Positions 32,757 through 42,126 are shown, numbered from the stretch's first letter. The stretch is DNA of 64,000 nucleotides from Bradyrhizobium daqingense (GCF_021044685.1 NZ_CP088014.1:682001-746000); one strand, 5' to 3'. Made by a program: numbers and translations. The notes: generated by a model from the letters alone, not told the origin.

Positions 32757-33200
32757 TCAGTTCAAACGCCAGATCGCCGCATTGAGCACGCCGGCAAACG
32801 CGACCCAGGCTGCGTAGGGCACGAACAGGGCGGCGGCGAGCCTGTCGCGTGACAGCTCCAGAGCGATGTAAGCCACGATCGCGACGAACAGGCCGATGAG
32901 GATGACGAGTGCGGCGCCGATCTGGTGCATCGTGAACATGACCGGAGACCAGGCAAAGTTCAGCGCCATCTGCGTCGCCCAGGCCAGCATCGCCTTGCCG
33001 CTGGGTTCACGGCGAAAGGTCCGCCAACCCGCAATGGCGATCATGACGTAGAGAACGGTCCAGGCGATCGGGAAGGCCCAGTTCGGCGGCACGAAGTCCG
33101 GCTTGGCGAGGCCCGCATACCACGCGCCGGGAAGGTTGGTGGCGCCAATCAGCCAGCCGATGCCGACCACGCCCGCCACGAAGACCAACAACTGCAGCAT
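32757..33200 (-). CDS. tspO: TspO/MBR family protein
   Basis: 147 aa with five hydrophobic helices, the TspO layout. Signature segments are 'KPDFVPPNWAFPIAWTVLYV', 'WATQMALNFAWSPVMF' and the C-terminal 'VPYAAWVAFAGVLNAAIWRL'. Members bind porphyrins and cholesterol-like ligands and modulate tetrapyrrole or stress responses in the membrane. It is divergent from dinB with 43 bp between start codons, so the promoters overlap. Confidence 0.92.
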   Translation of the reverse strand: MLQLLVFVAGVVGIGWLIGATNLPGAWYAGLAKPDFVPPNWAFPIAWTVLYVMIAIAGWRTFRREPSGKAMLAWATQMALNFAWSPVMFTMHQIGAALVILIGLFVAIVAYIALELSRDRLAAALFVPYAAWVAFAGVLNAAIWRLN

Positions 33201-33243
33201 CCCTCACCTCGCGCTTCCCTTCGCCCGATTGTATCATCTCTGC

Positions 33244-34344
33244 ATGAGCGATTCCGACACGATGACCGGCGACGCATCGCCCGTGCGCAAGATCATCCAC
33301 ATCGACATGGATGCCTTCTATGCGTCGGTGGAGCAGCGCGACAATCCGGAGCTGCGCGGAAAGCCGGTCGCAGTCGGAGGTTCGGCGGAGCGCGGCGTCG
33401 TCGCGGCCGCGAGCTACGAGGCGCGCAAGTTCGGGGTGCGCTCGGCGATGCCATCGGTGACGGCGAAGCGGCAATGTCCGGATCTGATCTTCGTCAAGCC
33501 GCGCTTCGAGGTGTACAAGGCGATCAGCAGGCAGATCCGCGACATCTTCGCCGAGCACACTGATATCATCGAGCCGTTGTCGCTGGATGAAGCCTATCTC
33601 GACGTGACGGAGAACCTGCAAGGCATTCCGCTGGCACGGGACATCGCGCTGAAGATCCGCGAGAAGATCAAGGCGGAGACCGGTCTCAACGCCTCGGCGG
33701 GCATCTCCTACAACAAGTTTCTGGCCAAGCTCGCCTCCGACCATCGCAAGCCCAACGGTCAGTTCGTGATCTCGCCGGAGATGGGGCCCGCCTTCGTCGA
33801 GACGCTTCCGGTCGGCAAGTTCCATGGCATCGGTCCCGCGACCGCCGCGAAGATGAACGCGCTCGGCCTGTTCACCGGTCTCGACATCCGCAACCAGACG
33901 CTGGACTTCATGAACGCGAATTTCGGCAAGTCGGGCGCGTATTACTACTGGATCTCGCGCGGCGTCGACGAGCGCCCGGTCCGGGCCAACCGGATCCGCA
34001 AGTCGATTGGGGCGGAGAACACGTTCTCGACCGACCTCGACGCACTCGACGCGCTCGCCACCGAGCTCAGGCCCCTGGTCGACAAGGTCTGGCGTCACTG
34101 CGAAGCGACCGGCAATCGGGGCCGCACCGTCACCCTGAAGATCAAGTTCGCCGACTTCGAGATCATCACGCGCAGCAGGTCCGTCGCGCTGCCGGTTGCG
34201 AGGCGGGACGATCTGGAACGGCTGGCCTTGGGCCTGCTCGAAATCGAGATGCCGCTGCCCAAGCGCGTCAGGCTGCTGGGCGTCTCGCTGTCCGCGCTGC
34301 AGGCCGGCGACGAGGCCGAGCCGCAGCTGACACTCGGCATTTGA
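33244..34344 (+). CDS. dinB: DNA polymerase IV (Y family)
   Basis: 366 aa from ATG 33244; upstream in-frame starts lie inside the divergent tspO gene. Catalytic features: 'IIHIDMDAFYASVE' (metal-binding Asp residues), 'PVAVGG', 'YEARKFGVRSAMPS', and 'PLSLDEAYLDVTENL' with the second acidic cluster. Then 'GISYNKFLAKLASDHRKPNG' and HhH region 'FHGIGPATAAKMNALG'. Error-prone translesion polymerase. The protein ends in 'EAEPQLTLGI', a plausible beta-clamp-binding tail (QLTLGI). Confidence 0.96.
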   Translation: MSDSDTMTGDASPVRKIIHIDMDAFYASVEQRDNPELRGKPVAVGGSAERGVVAAASYEARKFGVRSAMPSVTAKRQCPDLIFVKPRFEVYKAISRQIRDIFAEHTDIIEPLSLDEAYLDVTENLQGIPLARDIALKIREKIKAETGLNASAGISYNKFLAKLASDHRKPNGQFVISPEMGPAFVETLPVGKFHGIGPATAAKMNALGLFTGLDIRNQTLDFMNANFGKSGAYYYWISRGVDERPVRANRIRKSIGAENTFSTDLDALDALATELRPLVDKVWRHCEATGNRGRTVTLKIKFADFEIITRSRSVALPVARRDDLERLALGLLEIEMPLPKRVRLLGVSLSALQAGDEAEPQLTLGI

Positions 34345-34449
34345 CCGAGCCGGCTGGCTCCCCCGCCAAACGCGACATCTTTGTCCGCGACGCGGCCCAA
34401 AACCTGTCGTAGAGACACCAAAACACGCTTTTTCGCGATTGATGCTGGG

Positions 34450-35919
34450 ATGCTTGCTTTATTGATACGCCTCGGTCTTCGCTTCGAAGACCGCATCGAG
34501 GAACGCCGGTTCGTCGACCAGTACGTCCGAGGCAGTCTCGGCTGGACGCAGATCGCGATGCTGCTGGGTGCGGCCACCTATGCCGGCTACACGCTGTGGG
34601 ATTGGGTGCTGTATCCGGAGGTGGTTCCGACCACGCTCGCCATCCGCGGCGGCACCGCCCTCTTCATCCTGCTGCCGCTGACCGCGCTGCTGTCGCGGCG
34701 CAGGATGAAGCCCTGGGCCGAGACGATCTTCCTCGTCTATTGCGTCATTCCCGGCTGCATCCTGCCGAGCATTTACCTCTTCCTGCCGTCGGGCTTCACC
34801 TTTGCCGCGCCCGGCATGATGATGATCATCTTGTTCGTCTCGACCATGCTGCCCTTGCGGATCGGCTCGCTGGCGATCTTCTGCCTGCTCTCGTCGACGG
34901 CACTGCTGGTCGCCGAGACATTCGCCGAGACGATGCCGGCGGGCTTGAGCTTCATCAATCACTCGCTCGTCGGCAACGCCTACGCGTTATCGCTCTATGC
35001 CGTGGCTGCGCGCGAATTCCGGGCGCGAAAGCAATTCCGGACGGCCGAGGCGCTGCAGCGCGAGAAGGAACGCTCGGAGAAATCGCTGCGCGAGCTGCGC
35101 GCGACCCAGGAGCAGCTCGTGCAGGCCGAGAAGCTCGCCTCGCTCGGACAATTGGTGGCCGGCGTCGCGCATGAGGTCAACACCCCGCTGGGCATTGCCT
35201 TGACGACCTCGACGACCATGCAGGCGGACCTGCAGACAATGGCCGACGCCTTGGGCGGAGCGTCGGTTCGGCGATCCGACATGACCAAGGGAATCGACAG
35301 GCTCAAGCAGGGGCTCAACCTGACCTTCGAGAACCTGCACCGCGCCTCCGAGATGGTGCAGAGTTTCAGGCAGGTCGCGGTGCACCAGGCCGACGAGGAC
35401 CGGCGCAGCTTCGAGCTTCGCGATTGGCTGTCGGAGTTGACGTCCAAGCTCGGGCCGTTGCTGTCGCATCATGGCCTGACGGTCGAGGTGCAATGCCCGG
35501 CGGGAATTACGCTCAACAGTTACCCCGGGGCGCTCGCGCAGGTCATCAGCAACCTCGCTCTCAACACGGCCGGGCACGCTTACCCCGACAAGAAGGGCGG
35601 TAGGTTCGTCATCACGGTCAGCCAGACGGATTCGAAATCAGTCCGTCTCGTCTGTGCCGACGAAGGCGTCGGAATCCCCGAGCACCTGCAGGCGCATGTG
35701 TTCGATCCATTCGTCACGACAAGCCGCGAGAAGGGCAATGCCGGCCTGGGACTGCATATCGCATTCAATCTGGTCAGCTCATCGCTCAACGGGCGCTTGC
35801 GACTCGAGAGCAAGGCGGGTCCGGGCACTCGGATCGTCATCGAGATTCCCGTCGAAGGAGCGTTACAGGACAATAGCAAACAGGCGAGACCTGACGCCAT
35901 TGCGAGCAGTTCCCAATGA
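34450..35919 (+). CDS. Membrane sensor histidine kinase
   Basis: 489 aa from the ATG at 34450. The N-terminal ~190 residues have about six hydrophobic helices ('ALFILLPLTALLS', 'MMMIILFVSTMLPL', 'SLAIFCLLSSTALLV'). A coiled-coil linker ('EKERSEKSLRELRATQEQLV') leads to the dimerisation/phosphoacceptor helix 'VAGVAHEVNTPLGIAL' (His predicted as phosphorylated). The ATPase has an N-box-like 'QVISNLALNTAGHAY', G1 'ADEGVGIPE' and G2 'GNAGLGLHIA'. No adjacent response regulator is seen, so the partner is encoded elsewhere. The signal is unknown. Confidence 0.9.
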   Translation: MLALLIRLGLRFEDRIEERRFVDQYVRGSLGWTQIAMLLGAATYAGYTLWDWVLYPEVVPTTLAIRGGTALFILLPLTALLSRRRMKPWAETIFLVYCVIPGCILPSIYLFLPSGFTFAAPGMMMIILFVSTMLPLRIGSLAIFCLLSSTALLVAETFAETMPAGLSFINHSLVGNAYALSLYAVAAREFRARKQFRTAEALQREKERSEKSLRELRATQEQLVQAEKLASLGQLVAGVAHEVNTPLGIALTTSTTMQADLQTMADALGGASVRRSDMTKGIDRLKQGLNLTFENLHRASEMVQSFRQVAVHQADEDRRSFELRDWLSELTSKLGPLLSHHGLTVEVQCPAGITLNSYPGALAQVISNLALNTAGHAYPDKKGGRFVITVSQTDSKSVRLVCADEGVGIPEHLQAHVFDPFVTTSREKGNAGLGLHIAFNLVSSSLNGRLRLESKAGPGTRIVIEIPVEGALQDNSKQARPDAIASSSQ

Positions 35920-36316
35920 CTGCATGGCAGGCAGACTGTCTTCCTTTGACGATCTTCGAGGCAGTGTCTGACATCAACCTGACAGACCAGCCTCGATTTC
36001 TTCGACGCACCGTTTGCATTTCATTGCTTCTCGTTCATGCACAATCGGTGCGAATCTTTTTGCGCACGCATTTTGCTCGCGCCATTCAAATGACACGTAC
36101 TGACGGATAGTCGTCAGCGTTTCGCGGCGTTGCTCACGCGCGACAAGTTCGACGTCACTCATGCGCGGCGATCCGCGCATGAGCGGCGTCCGATTGATCG
36201 CACATGCATGAAGCGCGCCTCGCATGAAATCATAAAACATGAAACGTCATTGGTTCACCGTCTCGCTTTCGAACTGCGCCTGAAGTTTTCGTCGTTCGCC
36301 GCTCGAGGAGCTGATC
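35920..36316. other. Intergenic region, possible short minus-strand gene 35974-36162
   Basis: 397 bp with higher AT content. A minus-strand frame (ATG 36160-36162 to TGA 35974) encodes about 62 aa with Cys and Glu/Arg-rich sequence ('KCKRCVEEIEAGLSG'), but it lacks a clear ribosome site. I cannot confirm it. The promoter of the flippase gene is expected at the right end. Confidence 0.35.
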
Positions 36317-37792
36317 GTGACTCAACTCAACATGCATTTCTCCGAGGACGAGCAGTCTCGGAGGGTACGGAATGGTGCGCTCGCCGCAGTCGTCACGCAG
36401 GTCGTGCGCCTTGCGACGCAGACCGGATCCGTGATCCTGCTCTCGCGCCTGCTGACGCCGATCGACTTCGGTACTTACGCGATGGCCTCGCCGGTGCTCG
36501 CCTTCGCGGTGCTGTTCCAGGATCTCGGCCTGGGACACGCGACCGTGCAGAAGGACGAATTGACCCAGACCGAATTGAGCGCGCTGTTCTGGGTGAACCT
36601 CTCGGTCGGCGCGGCCCTGGCCGTCACCCAGGTGGCGCTATCGCCGCTCGTCGCCAGGTTCTACAGCGTGCCGAATCTGGCGCCACTGACCTCGGGCATG
36701 AGTGTCACTTTGCTGCTCAGCGGCGCCGACGTCCAGCATCTGTCGTTGCTGACGCGCCAGATGCGGTTCTGGACGCTGGCAGGCCTGGAATCCGCGGCCG
36801 CACTGACCGGACTACTGACCTCGGTCGTGGTCGCGCTGGTCTATCACAGCTATTGGGCCATCCTCGCCGGCAGCCTAGCATCGGGTCTGATGCTCGCAGG
36901 CGGCGCCTGGCTGAGTTCGGGATGGTTGCCGTCGAGACCCGGCTCGATCAGGGCCGCACGCGACATGCTGACGTTCGGGCTCGGCGTGACCGGCTACAAT
37001 TTTGCGGAGTTCCTTTCCCGCAACACGGACGGGGTGCTGATCGGCAAAGTCTGGGGGACAGCCTCGCTCGGCGCCTATAACCGCGCTTACCGGCTCCTGC
37101 TGTTTCCCCTTCAGCAAGTCAGCAACCCGATGGTGCGGATCATGCTGCCGACGTTGTCGGGCCTGCTGAAGGAGCCTGAACGCTATCGGGAGTCGTTTCG
37201 TCGCGCGGTGCTGCCGGCGTTCCTCCTCGTGCTGCCTGGCGTCGCCTTCATGATCGCCTCCGCCGATACGCTCGTCGAAACTCTGCTGGGAGACCAATGG
37301 AGCGAGGCGGCGCCGATCTTCGTCGCGCTCAGCATTGCCGGCCTGCTGCAGACCAGCAACAGCCCCGCCACCTGGCTGTTCCTCAGTCAGGGCCGTGCCA
37401 AGGAATACATGCGCTGGGGCCTGTTCAACGTCTCAACGTCCATCGGCGCCTTCATCTGTGGACTGCCGTTCGGCCCGGTCGGCGTCGCCATTGCATATTC
37501 GATCAGCGAGTGCATACGCACGCCCATCCTGTGGTGGCTGATCGGACGAAACGGCCCCGTGCGCCATCGAGACCTCCTGAAAGTGATCGGGCCTCATCTC
37601 GCCGGTGCCCTCGCATCTGTCGGAGCTGCGTGTCTGCTCCATCGCTGGCTGCTCGCGCATTCGATCGGCGGGATTCCCGATTTGGCAGCCTGCTTCGGCC
37701 TGTCGTATGCCGTCTCGCTCACGATCGTCGCGCTGTTTCCGGCCTGTCGCGGAGAAATGCGGCGCTACGCACAGAGCATTGGTGGCGGGTAA
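36317..37792 (+). CDS. Polysaccharide flippase (Wzx-like, PST family)
   Basis: 491 aa from a GTG with GAGGAG upstream. About 12-14 hydrophobic helices, typical of lipid-linked oligosaccharide translocases: 'LLSRLLTPIDFGTYAMASPV' near the N terminus and 'NTDGVLIGKVWGTASLGAYN' in the middle, both common in this family. It flips lipid-linked repeat units across the inner membrane for capsule or exopolysaccharide. No polymerase or glycosyltransferase genes adjoin it, but a Wza-type gene lies at 51.9 kb. Confidence 0.9.
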   Translation: MTQLNMHFSEDEQSRRVRNGALAAVVTQVVRLATQTGSVILLSRLLTPIDFGTYAMASPVLAFAVLFQDLGLGHATVQKDELTQTELSALFWVNLSVGAALAVTQVALSPLVARFYSVPNLAPLTSGMSVTLLLSGADVQHLSLLTRQMRFWTLAGLESAAALTGLLTSVVVALVYHSYWAILAGSLASGLMLAGGAWLSSGWLPSRPGSIRAARDMLTFGLGVTGYNFAEFLSRNTDGVLIGKVWGTASLGAYNRAYRLLLFPLQQVSNPMVRIMLPTLSGLLKEPERYRESFRRAVLPAFLLVLPGVAFMIASADTLVETLLGDQWSEAAPIFVALSIAGLLQTSNSPATWLFLSQGRAKEYMRWGLFNVSTSIGAFICGLPFGPVGVAIAYSISECIRTPILWWLIGRNGPVRHRDLLKVIGPHLAGALASVGAACLLHRWLLAHSIGGIPDLAACFGLSYAVSLTIVALFPACRGEMRRYAQSIGGG

Positions 37793-37927
37793 TGCGATCG
37801 GCGCCGGATCGTTCGCAAGGCGGCGGATCTGATTTGCCACGTCGCGATCATGCCATGGACGTGCGCCACGGGACTGATCCGTATGTCACCGTGGCGCACG
37901 TGTCTCAAACGTCCGGTTCGGGGCTGC

Positions 37928-38221
37928 TCAATGCCTCACTTGCTCGAACACGATGACCACGCCGGTCGGCTCGGGCTCGTGCGCCATCAGGCGCGTCAAG
38001 TCGGAGTCGCCCCAATCGGCGAGACTGACGACTTCACCGCTCTGGCGGTCGGTGCCGAGCGAGGGTGTGGGCTCGAGGACCTTGAGGCCCATCTCGTCGA
38101 CGAAGAAGGTGTGCTCGCCGAACATGCTGTTGAGCTGCGGCATGGCCGGATGTTCGTCGGGCAGCACCTGAGCGCCGAGTTGGTTGACGGTCTGCTTCAC
38201 CTGTTCGGATGTGAGCTTCAT
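37928..38221 (-). CDS. Hypothetical protein (97 aa)
   Basis: ATG 38219-38221. Acidic with 'QLNSMFGEHTFFVDEMGLKV' and 'VVSLADWGDSDLTRLMAHEP'. Looks like a small soluble protein seen in many rhizobia; function unknown. Confidence 0.72.
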   Translation of the reverse strand: MKLTSEQVKQTVNQLGAQVLPDEHPAMPQLNSMFGEHTFFVDEMGLKVLEPTPSLGTDRQSGEVVSLADWGDSDLTRLMAHEPEPTGVVIVFEQVRH

Positions 38222-38425
38222 GAGCTGCTCCGTTCTTTCACGTCGGGTTTCAGTGGACTGAGCCAGAGCGGGCGTTCCCTGCGCCGATATGCGCCTGGCT
38301 CAGACTCCCGAACAGGTGCTGCGCACAAATGTTCCTGAGAAATCCAATTCGTGATCGCGGGTTTCATCCGCCGCGCTGACGGCACGGGATTGCCACAGGA
38401 TGCACACGATCTCCCGAGAGGTGCG

Positions 38426-38719
38426 TCAATCGACGGCTTCGACGATCCGGATGTCGCGGTCGGCGCCGTCTCCGAGCAGATCGTGCGCCTTTTGATAGGC
38501 CGGGCTCGCATACGCCGCCTTGGCACTCTCGACGCTGTCGAACTCGATGAGAACCACCCGTTCCATCTGGCCGAGTTCGAAGACGGCAGCCGGCATTCCG
38601 CGCGCGATGACACGACCACCCGCCGCTTCGATGGCTTGGCGCGACACGTTGACATAGGCCGCCATGGCATCGGGATTCTTGATCGCGCGGTAGGTGGCAA
38701 CCCAATAGGCTTTGGCCAT
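38426..38719 (-). CDS. DUF1330 family protein
   Basis: 97 aa, single ferredoxin-like domain: 'AYWVATYRAIKNPDAMAAYV', 'GGRVIARGMPAAVFELGQME', 'VVLIEFDSVESAKAAYASPA' and 'YQKAHDLL'. DUF1330 members resemble dimeric alpha/beta-barrel proteins; catalytic role unknown. The gene lies 23 bp after the tag-like gene's stop on the same strand and may be co-transcribed. Confidence 0.9.
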   Translation of the reverse strand: MAKAYWVATYRAIKNPDAMAAYVNVSRQAIEAAGGRVIARGMPAAVFELGQMERVVLIEFDSVESAKAAYASPAYQKAHDLLGDGADRDIRIVEAVD

Positions 38720-38742
38720 TTTGTTCTCCTGGTTCTCTTGAG

Positions 38743-39432
38743 CTAATGATCACTGCTATTTTCGCCGACCGACAGCGCACAGATGCGTGACAGATACGTG
38801 TAAGGCAGGCTGGTCTCCTCAGCCCAGGCGTTGAACTGCGCCTGCACCTTGGCGAGATCGCCTTTCGATTTCACCTCCTCGGCGATGTCGAGGCCCGCAT
38901 CGCGCAGGCAAGCGACGACGTCCCTCGAGGTCACGAAACCGTCCCAGCCGACGAAGCGCAGCAGCATCTGGCCGGTGTTGCCGCCGAGCCGGCTGCCGCG
39001 CTTGGTGAGGAGATCGAGCAGGCCGACCTCGTCGGACGACGGCCATTTCGCCAGAAACTTGCCGAAGCTGCCATGCTCCTTCGCGATCTCCTGGACGAAG
39101 GCGGCGTTGTCGCGCACCGACATGATCTTGGCGCCGTTGCGGACGATCCGCGCATCGCGCAGCAGGCCTTCCCAATAATCCTCAGGCTGGAAGCTGAGCT
39201 TGGCCGGCTGGAAACGCAGGAAGGCCTCTTCGAAGCCGTCCCATTTGGTGTCGATCACGCTCCAAGCAAAGCCGGCGCAGAACACCCGCTTGGTCATTTC
39301 CGCGAGGATGCGGTCGTCGCCGAGCTTGGCCAGCCGCTTCAGGTCCGGCTTGGCCGGCATCAACTTCTCCAGCGCCTTGGGCCCACCCTTGCGTTTCTCG
39401 GCGCGGGCACGAATGGTCTTGAAGGGGGGCAT
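38743..39432 (-). CDS. tag: DNA-3-methyladenine glycosylase I
   Basis: 229 aa. 'RVFCAGFAWSVIDTKWDGFE', 'FQPEDYWEGLLRDARIVRNG' and 'AKIMSVRDNAAFV' are the Tag-family core. Removes 3-methyladenine from alkylated DNA as the first step of base-excision repair. The N-terminal 30 residues are extra relative to Escherichia coli Tag, and the Cys/His zinc-site residues at the ends of classical Tag are not evident. It therefore belongs to the divergent subgroup of this family. Confidence 0.85.
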   Translation of the reverse strand: MPPFKTIRARAEKRKGGPKALEKLMPAKPDLKRLAKLGDDRILAEMTKRVFCAGFAWSVIDTKWDGFEEAFLRFQPAKLSFQPEDYWEGLLRDARIVRNGAKIMSVRDNAAFVQEIAKEHGSFGKFLAKWPSSDEVGLLDLLTKRGSRLGGNTGQMLLRFVGWDGFVTSRDVVACLRDAGLDIAEEVKSKGDLAKVQAQFNAWAEETSLPYTYLSRICALSVGENSSDH

Positions 39433-39589
39433 ACGGAGATCCGTGTTGAGGGCGCGCTACGACATCAGAATTCAACAATACGGTCCAGTCCCGAGGTGAT
39501 TGCGCGGGTAAAATCGAGCATGCTGGTCCGCTTCTTGCTTCATGAAGTCCGGAATCCCTGACATTTTCACTCTCTCGCGGACGTCTCCC

Positions 39590-40417
39590 ATGCGCTGCCT
39601 GGTCGTGGCCGATCTGCATTATTCGCTGCCCCAGTTCGACTGGCTGGTCAGCGCGGCCGCGCAATTCGACCTCGTGATTTTCGCAGGGGACGCGCTCGAC
39701 ATCGGTTCGATCGTGGACTTCCGCGCCCAGATCGTGGTGGTGAAGAAGTACCTCGCGCTGCTCGCCGCCCAGACCCGCGTGATCGTCTGCTCCGGCAATC
39801 ACGACCTCGACGAGCGCAATGCCGACGGCGAGAAGATCTCGCGCTGGATCTCGCAATTGCGCGAGATCGGCATTGCCTGCGACGGCGACAGCCTCGTCAT
39901 CGGCGAGGCGATGTTCACGGTGTGCCCGTGGTGGGACGGGCCCCTGGTCAGGCAGCGCATCGTCGATCAGCTCGGTCGCGCCGCTTCCGGCCGGCTGCAG
40001 CGCTGGATCTGGGTGCATCACGCCCCGCCGGCGGAGTCACCGACGAGCTGGGGCGGCAAGCGTTTCTTCGGCGACGTCGAGCTGGTGCATTGGATCACGC
40101 AGCACCAGCCATCGATGGTGATCTCGGGCCATGTGCACCAATCGCCCTTCATCCAGGATGGATCATGGTACGACCGGCTGGACCGGACCTGGATCTTCAA
40201 CGCCGGCCTGCAGCCCGGTCGCCCGCCGACCTACATCGTGCTGGACTTCGATGCGGACAAGGCCTTCTGGCTTGCTGCGGGTGAAGCACAATGGATCGAC
40301 CTGACTGCGCCGCTGCAGCGGCCGGCCGCTGCCATCGCGATGCCACCCGACTGGCTCACATCCTTGGATCGGATTGCCGATCCGAGCCTGGCGAAACCTC
40401 CCGCGGCGGCAGGTTGA
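39590..40417 (+). CDS. Metallophosphoesterase
   Basis: 275 aa from ATG 39590; an ATG at 39542 would add 16 residues without a ribosome site. Calcineurin-like metal-binding motifs are intact: 'VVADLHYS' (D-x-H), 'IFAGDALD' (GD), 'CSGNHDLDE' (GNHD), 'WVHHAPP' and 'VISGHVHQ' (GHxH). The substrate is unknown. The 3' end overlaps the convergent cyclic-nucleotide-binding gene by 62 bp. Confidence 0.88.
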   Translation: MRCLVVADLHYSLPQFDWLVSAAAQFDLVIFAGDALDIGSIVDFRAQIVVVKKYLALLAAQTRVIVCSGNHDLDERNADGEKISRWISQLREIGIACDGDSLVIGEAMFTVCPWWDGPLVRQRIVDQLGRAASGRLQRWIWVHHAPPAESPTSWGGKRFFGDVELVHWITQHQPSMVISGHVHQSPFIQDGSWYDRLDRTWIFNAGLQPGRPPTYIVLDFDADKAFWLAAGEAQWIDLTAPLQRPAAAIAMPPDWLTSLDRIADPSLAKPPAAAG

Positions 40418-40841
40418 CCATACTCTGGAGCACCTCGCCGACCATGGCCAGCTGCGTGCCGTGGCCGGCATATTGCCGCTTGAGATCGGCCAGATAGGTG
40501 TTGGCCGCATTGAGCCGCTGCGCCAGCATCTTTGCGATCAACAGCGCCACGCCGGGCTCCTTCTCGAGGAACGAGGCGGCATCCTCGAATTCGTAGACGA
40601 CCGCATCGGAGCAGGCGCGCACGGTGGCGGTGTGCGGCTGGCCCAGCAGCACCGACATCTCGCCGAGCACCGCACCGGGCTCGGTGACGGTGGCAACCAC
40701 CATCTCGCCCTTGAGCACTTCGAGCTTGCCCTGCATCAGCACGTAGAGATGGCCGCTGGTGCCGCCTTCGGTGACGAGAAGCGTACCTGCTTGGACCTGC
40801 CGCTCCTTGCCGCCGCTGCAATAATCCAGAACTGCGCGCAT
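40356..40841 (-). CDS. Cyclic-nucleotide-binding domain protein
   Basis: 161 aa from the ATG at 40839-40841 with GGAGG upstream; the frame is open further upstream but only by running through the uppS gene. A single CNB domain: 'VQAGTLLVTEGGTSGHLYVL', 'MQGKLEVLKG', 'AVLGEMSVLLGQPHTATVRA' (the phosphate-binding cassette: GE...R-like). There is no DNA-binding or catalytic domain. Probably a cAMP/cGMP-sensing or structural regulator. It lies 137 bp downstream of uppS on the same strand. Confidence 0.85.
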   Translation of the reverse strand: MRAVLDYCSGGKERQVQAGTLLVTEGGTSGHLYVLMQGKLEVLKGEMVVATVTEPGAVLGEMSVLLGQPHTATVRACSDAVVYEFEDAASFLEKEPGVALLIAKMLAQRLNAANTYLADLKRQYAGHGTQLAMVGEVLQSMVNLPPREVSPGSDRQSDPRM

Positions 40842-40978
40842 GTTGCGAACCTCCGCCGCGAGAATGCAGTAGAGCACGATCCGGGGAGGCTTGCAGCGTT
40901 TTTCGAGCGCGATGCGCGGCTGCTCGGACTTCCTGCAAGCCGGCCGACGCGCCCGGCACCTCGCGCGGCGGATGCGCC

Positions 40979-41719
40979 TCACGCGCGAGAAAGTGACGGC
41001 ACCTCCTCGGGCATGATCGCCTGGAGGCCGCCGAAGCGGCGTTCGCGGCCATGGAAGGCGGCCAGCGCCTCGGCGAGATCGCCCGCGTCGAATTCGGGCC
41101 ACATCCGCTCGGTGAAGTGCAGCTCGGCATAGGCGCCTTCCCAGAGCAGGAAGTCGGACAGCCGCTTCTCGCCCGAGGTGCGGATGATGAGATCGACGTC
41201 GCGCAATCCGGCCTCGCCGGTGACCAGCTGCGAGAAGGCTTCGCGGGTGAGGCTGGTCAAGGCCGCCGCCTTCGCCGCGGCGTTGAGGATGGCATCGCGC
41301 GCGGAATAGTCGACCGCGATGCGCAGATGCAGCGTACCGCCGTCGGCGGTGGCTGCTTCGGCCCGCGCGATCGCGCTGGCGATACCGTCGGGCAGGCGGT
41401 CGCGGCGGCCGATCACGGTGAGGCGCACGCCGTTCTCGACCAAGCTCTGCACCTCGTTGGACAGGTAGAAGCGCAGCAGCGTCATCAGCGCGGCGACCTC
41501 CACCTTCGGCCTGCGCCAATTGTCGGTGGAGAAGGCGTAGAGTGTCAGCGTGCCGATGCCCTGCTTGGGCGCGGCCTCCACGATGCGGCGGATCGTCTCG
41601 ACACCGGCCTCATGGCCGCGCACGCGCGAGAGGCCGCGACGTGTCGCCCATCTGCCGTTGCCGTCCATGATGATGCCGACGTGAAGCTTGTCGTCGCGGG
41701 ACACGAGGTTACTTTGCAT
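40979..41719 (-). CDS. uppS: Undecaprenyl diphosphate synthase family (isoprenyl transferase)
   Basis: 246 aa from the ATG at 41717-41719; GGAG lies eight bases upstream. Cis-prenyltransferase signatures: 'VGIIMDGNGRWATRRGL' (catalytic Asp), 'RVRGHEAGVE', 'LYAFSTDNWRRP', 'LIIRTSGEKRLSDFLLWEGA' and 'YAELHF'. Extends farnesyl diphosphate with isopentenyl diphosphate to make lipid carriers or other cis-prenols. There is no cdsA/dxr cluster here, so it may be a second, specialised copy. Its start codon lies in the ACTTTG-N5-CAAAGT palindrome also found upstream of its operon partner. Confidence 0.92.
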   Translation of the reverse strand: MQSNLVSRDDKLHVGIIMDGNGRWATRRGLSRVRGHEAGVETIRRIVEAAPKQGIGTLTLYAFSTDNWRRPKVEVAALMTLLRFYLSNEVQSLVENGVRLTVIGRRDRLPDGIASAIARAEAATADGGTLHLRIAVDYSARDAILNAAAKAAALTSLTREAFSQLVTGEAGLRDVDLIIRTSGEKRLSDFLLWEGAYAELHFTERMWPEFDAGDLAEALAAFHGRERRFGGLQAIMPEEVPSLSRA

Positions 41720-41727
41720 GACAAAGT
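41711..41727. promoter_or_regulatory. Palindrome ACTTTG-CATGA-CAAAGT over the uppS start
   Basis: Identical 6-bp arms and spacing to the palindrome at 42783-42799. It includes the uppS start codon and lies 22 bp beyond the winged-helix gene's stop. Probably a second operator for the winged-helix regulator. Confidence 0.65.
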
Positions 41728-41748
41728 CTCCGGTCAAAAAGGGGATGA

Positions 41749-42126
41749 TCAGGTCGATGCGATGCCGAGGCGTCCGAGCGGCGGCGCGTCGCGGCCGGCG
41801 GCCTTGGCGGCATCGCGCACCAGCCGCTCCAGCACGGCGAGATAGTCGAGGAAGCGGCGGCGGCCGGTCTTGGTCAGGCGGCAGGTGGTGTGCGGGCGAT
41901 TGCCCTCATAGCCCTTGGTCACCTCGACGAGGCCCGCCTCTTGCAGCACGGCCAGGTGCCGGCTGAGATTGCCGTCGGTGAGGCCGCAGAGCTGCTTGAG
42001 ATCGGCGAAGGCCAGGCCCTTGGGATGCGCCATCAGCGAGGTCATCAGGCCAAGCCTCGCCTTCTCGTGGATCACGCGGTCGAGCCCTTCATACGAGAAG
42101 GGCGCGCTGTCAGACTTCGACATCAT
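41749..42126 (-). CDS. Winged-helix transcriptional regulator
   Basis: 125 aa (ATG 42124-42126, or the next ATG at 42121-42123, which has better spacing from GGGAG). Winged HTH: 'RLGLMTSLMAHPKGLAFADL', 'KQLCGLTDGNLSRHLAVLQE', 'AGLVEVTKGYEGNRPHTTCR' and 'LTKTGRRRFLDYL'. This is the ArsR/MarR-like type often paired with a membrane protein. It overlaps the membrane protein gene by 17 bp. Likely acts on the ACTTTG-N5-CAAAGT palindromes. Confidence 0.88.
   Translation of the reverse strand: MMSKSDSAPFSYEGLDRVIHEKARLGLMTSLMAHPKGLAFADLKQLCGLTDGNLSRHLAVLQEAGLVEVTKGYEGNRPHTTCRLTKTGRRRFLDYLAVLERLVRDAAKAAGRDAPPLGRLGIAST

Noticed and set aside
33103..33243. N-terminal extension of dinB
   Set aside because: It would run through the divergent tspO start; the conserved protein begins shortly after ATG 33244.
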